From Christensenella sp. UBA767 (GTDB lineage: Bacteria > Bacillota > Clostridia > Christensenellales > CAG-917), in the NCBI GenBank assembly GCA_002297185.1, contig DBJV01000018.1:2474-9173 (forward strand): a stretch of 6,700 bases of DNA. Reading direction: 5' to 3'. Numbering within the stretch: the first letter of the stretch is position 1; the number at the start of each line of letters is the position of its first letter. Of the stretch, positions 6,464 to 6,700 are shown piece after piece. The position numbers and the translations under genes are program-made. Below the pieces are notes generated by a model. That model made no database searches. It was not told the DNA's origin and worked only from the letters and a program-made list of their open reading frames with translations.

Positions 6464-6478
6464 TGCGCCTTGGGCGCA
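6464..6478. repeat. Short perfect hairpin TGCGCC-TTG-GGCGCA
   Basis: A 6-bp GC-rich stem with a 3-nt loop. Its stem core (GCGCC/GGCGC) is the same as that of the first hairpin of the array at 6640-6663, so it may be an outlying member of that element, left of the two dispersed palindromic units. Confidence 0.45.
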
Positions 6479-6481
6479 TTG

Positions 6482-6550
6482 ATGGATTATTCCATTTTTC
6501 CTTATGTCATTGCGAGGAGCAACGAATGTTGCGACGTGGCAATCCAGCGT
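6482..6550. repeat. Dispersed palindromic repeat, copy 1
   Basis: The unit consists of a near-palindrome ATGGATTATTCCAT (6482-6495), then TATGTCATTGCGAGGA (6503-6518), an inner hairpin GCAAC-GAAT-GTTGC (6519-6532), and GACGTGGCAATC (6533-6544). ATTGC at 6509-6513 pairs with GCAAT at 6539-6543 to close the structure. I recognise the GTCATTGCGAGG...GGCAATC motif as a dispersed, REP/MITE-like repeat seen in many bacterial genomes. Copy 2 follows with the same order of parts. Confidence 0.8.
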
Positions 6551-6558
6551 AGCGAAAT

Positions 6559-6612
6559 ATGGAATATTCCATATGTCATTGCGAGGAACAAAGTGACGTG
6601 GCAATCTAGGCG
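6559..6612. repeat. Dispersed palindromic repeat, copy 2
   Basis: Same layout as copy 1: palindrome ATGGAATATTCCAT (6559-6572; the perfect palindrome spans 6557-6574), TATGTCATTGCGAGGA (6572-6587) and GACGTGGCAATC (6595-6606), with ATTGC (6578-6582) pairing with GCAAT (6601-6605). The inner part is 7 nt instead of 14 nt, and the spacer between the two palindromic parts is missing, so the two copies have diverged rather than arisen by recent duplication. Its flank AGGCGTAAGCC forms another small hairpin. Confidence 0.8.
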
Positions 6613-6639
6613 TAAGCCGCACATATAAAATTCTCCACA

Positions 6640-6700
6640 ACTTGCGCCTATGGCGCAAATATCACTTTTGGCGCAAGCCAAAAATATCACTTGCGCTTTG
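6640..6700. repeat. Tandem hairpin array with constant linker (truncated by window end)
   Basis: Units of 24-25 bp share the linker AAATATC-ACTT (6657-6667 and 6682-6692), while the hairpin between linkers differs. Unit 1 is GCGCC-TAT-GGCGC (6644-6656). Unit 2 is TTGGC-GCAA-GCCAA (6668-6681), with a GNRA-type loop. Unit 3 begins GCGCTTTG at 6693 and is cut off. Stem pairing is kept although sequence changes. The element belongs to the intergenic repeat cluster; it is not a gene. Confidence 0.65.

Noticed and set aside
6443..6690. Minus-strand open frames of 60-71 codons across the repeats
   Set aside because: The translations contain RHFVPRNDI- and VAPRNDI-like strings, the usual conceptual translation of the GTCATTGCGAGG repeat. 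They lie wholly in repeat DNA and have no ribosome binding site.
6640..6700. CRISPR-like array
   Set aside because: The constant part is only 11 nt, and the variable parts are self-complementary hairpins of 13-14 nt rather than spacers. No cas genes are in view.

Overview
The window carries four adjacent genes, all on the minus strand, followed (on the 5' side of the operon) by about 490 bp of non-coding, repeat-rich DNA. In transcription order the genes are comM (yifB-type AAA+ protein), dprA, topA and trmFO. The set dprA-topA-trmFO is a classic gene order of Bacillota (Firmicutes). TrmFO, the folate/FAD-dependent tRNA m5U54 methyltransferase, is typical of that group, and its sequence (LVCSNSL, DGCMPIEEMA) is the Gram-positive type. 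The moderate base composition, the ComM gene in front of dprA and the style of the intergenic repeats suggest an uncultured or poorly studied member of the Clostridia. The species cannot be named from this window.

Layout from right to left: 6613-6700 includes a short tandem array of hairpins joined by a constant linker, cut by the window edge. 6482-6612 holds two copies of a dispersed palindromic repeat of the GTCATTGCGAGG...GGCAATC kind. 6369-6430 is a compact block that folds into consecutive hairpins, better as RNA on the minus strand than on the plus strand. 6182-6304 is a possible 40-residue small ORF with a good ribosome binding site. 6184-6212 holds a sigma-A-like promoter for the operon. 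Then come comM (4623-6149), dprA (3544-4623, overlapping the comM stop codon by one base), topA (1379-3496) and trmFO (4-1317). No convincing intrinsic terminator separates the four genes, so one transcript is likely.

The genes fall into two functional pairs. ComM and DprA both act on incoming single-stranded DNA during natural transformation: DprA loads RecA, and ComM is a branch-migration helicase in the best-studied homologues. TopA relaxes negative supercoils and TrmFO modifies tRNA. All four look intact and full length.

I found no clearly new multi-gene system here. The observations most worth a second look lie outside the genes: the structured block and small ORF upstream of comM, the hairpin array at the right edge, and the fact that three consecutive genes (dprA, topA, trmFO) have stop codons inside or overlapping repeat-like palindromic or AT-only sequences, two of which share an exact 18-bp match read in different frames.
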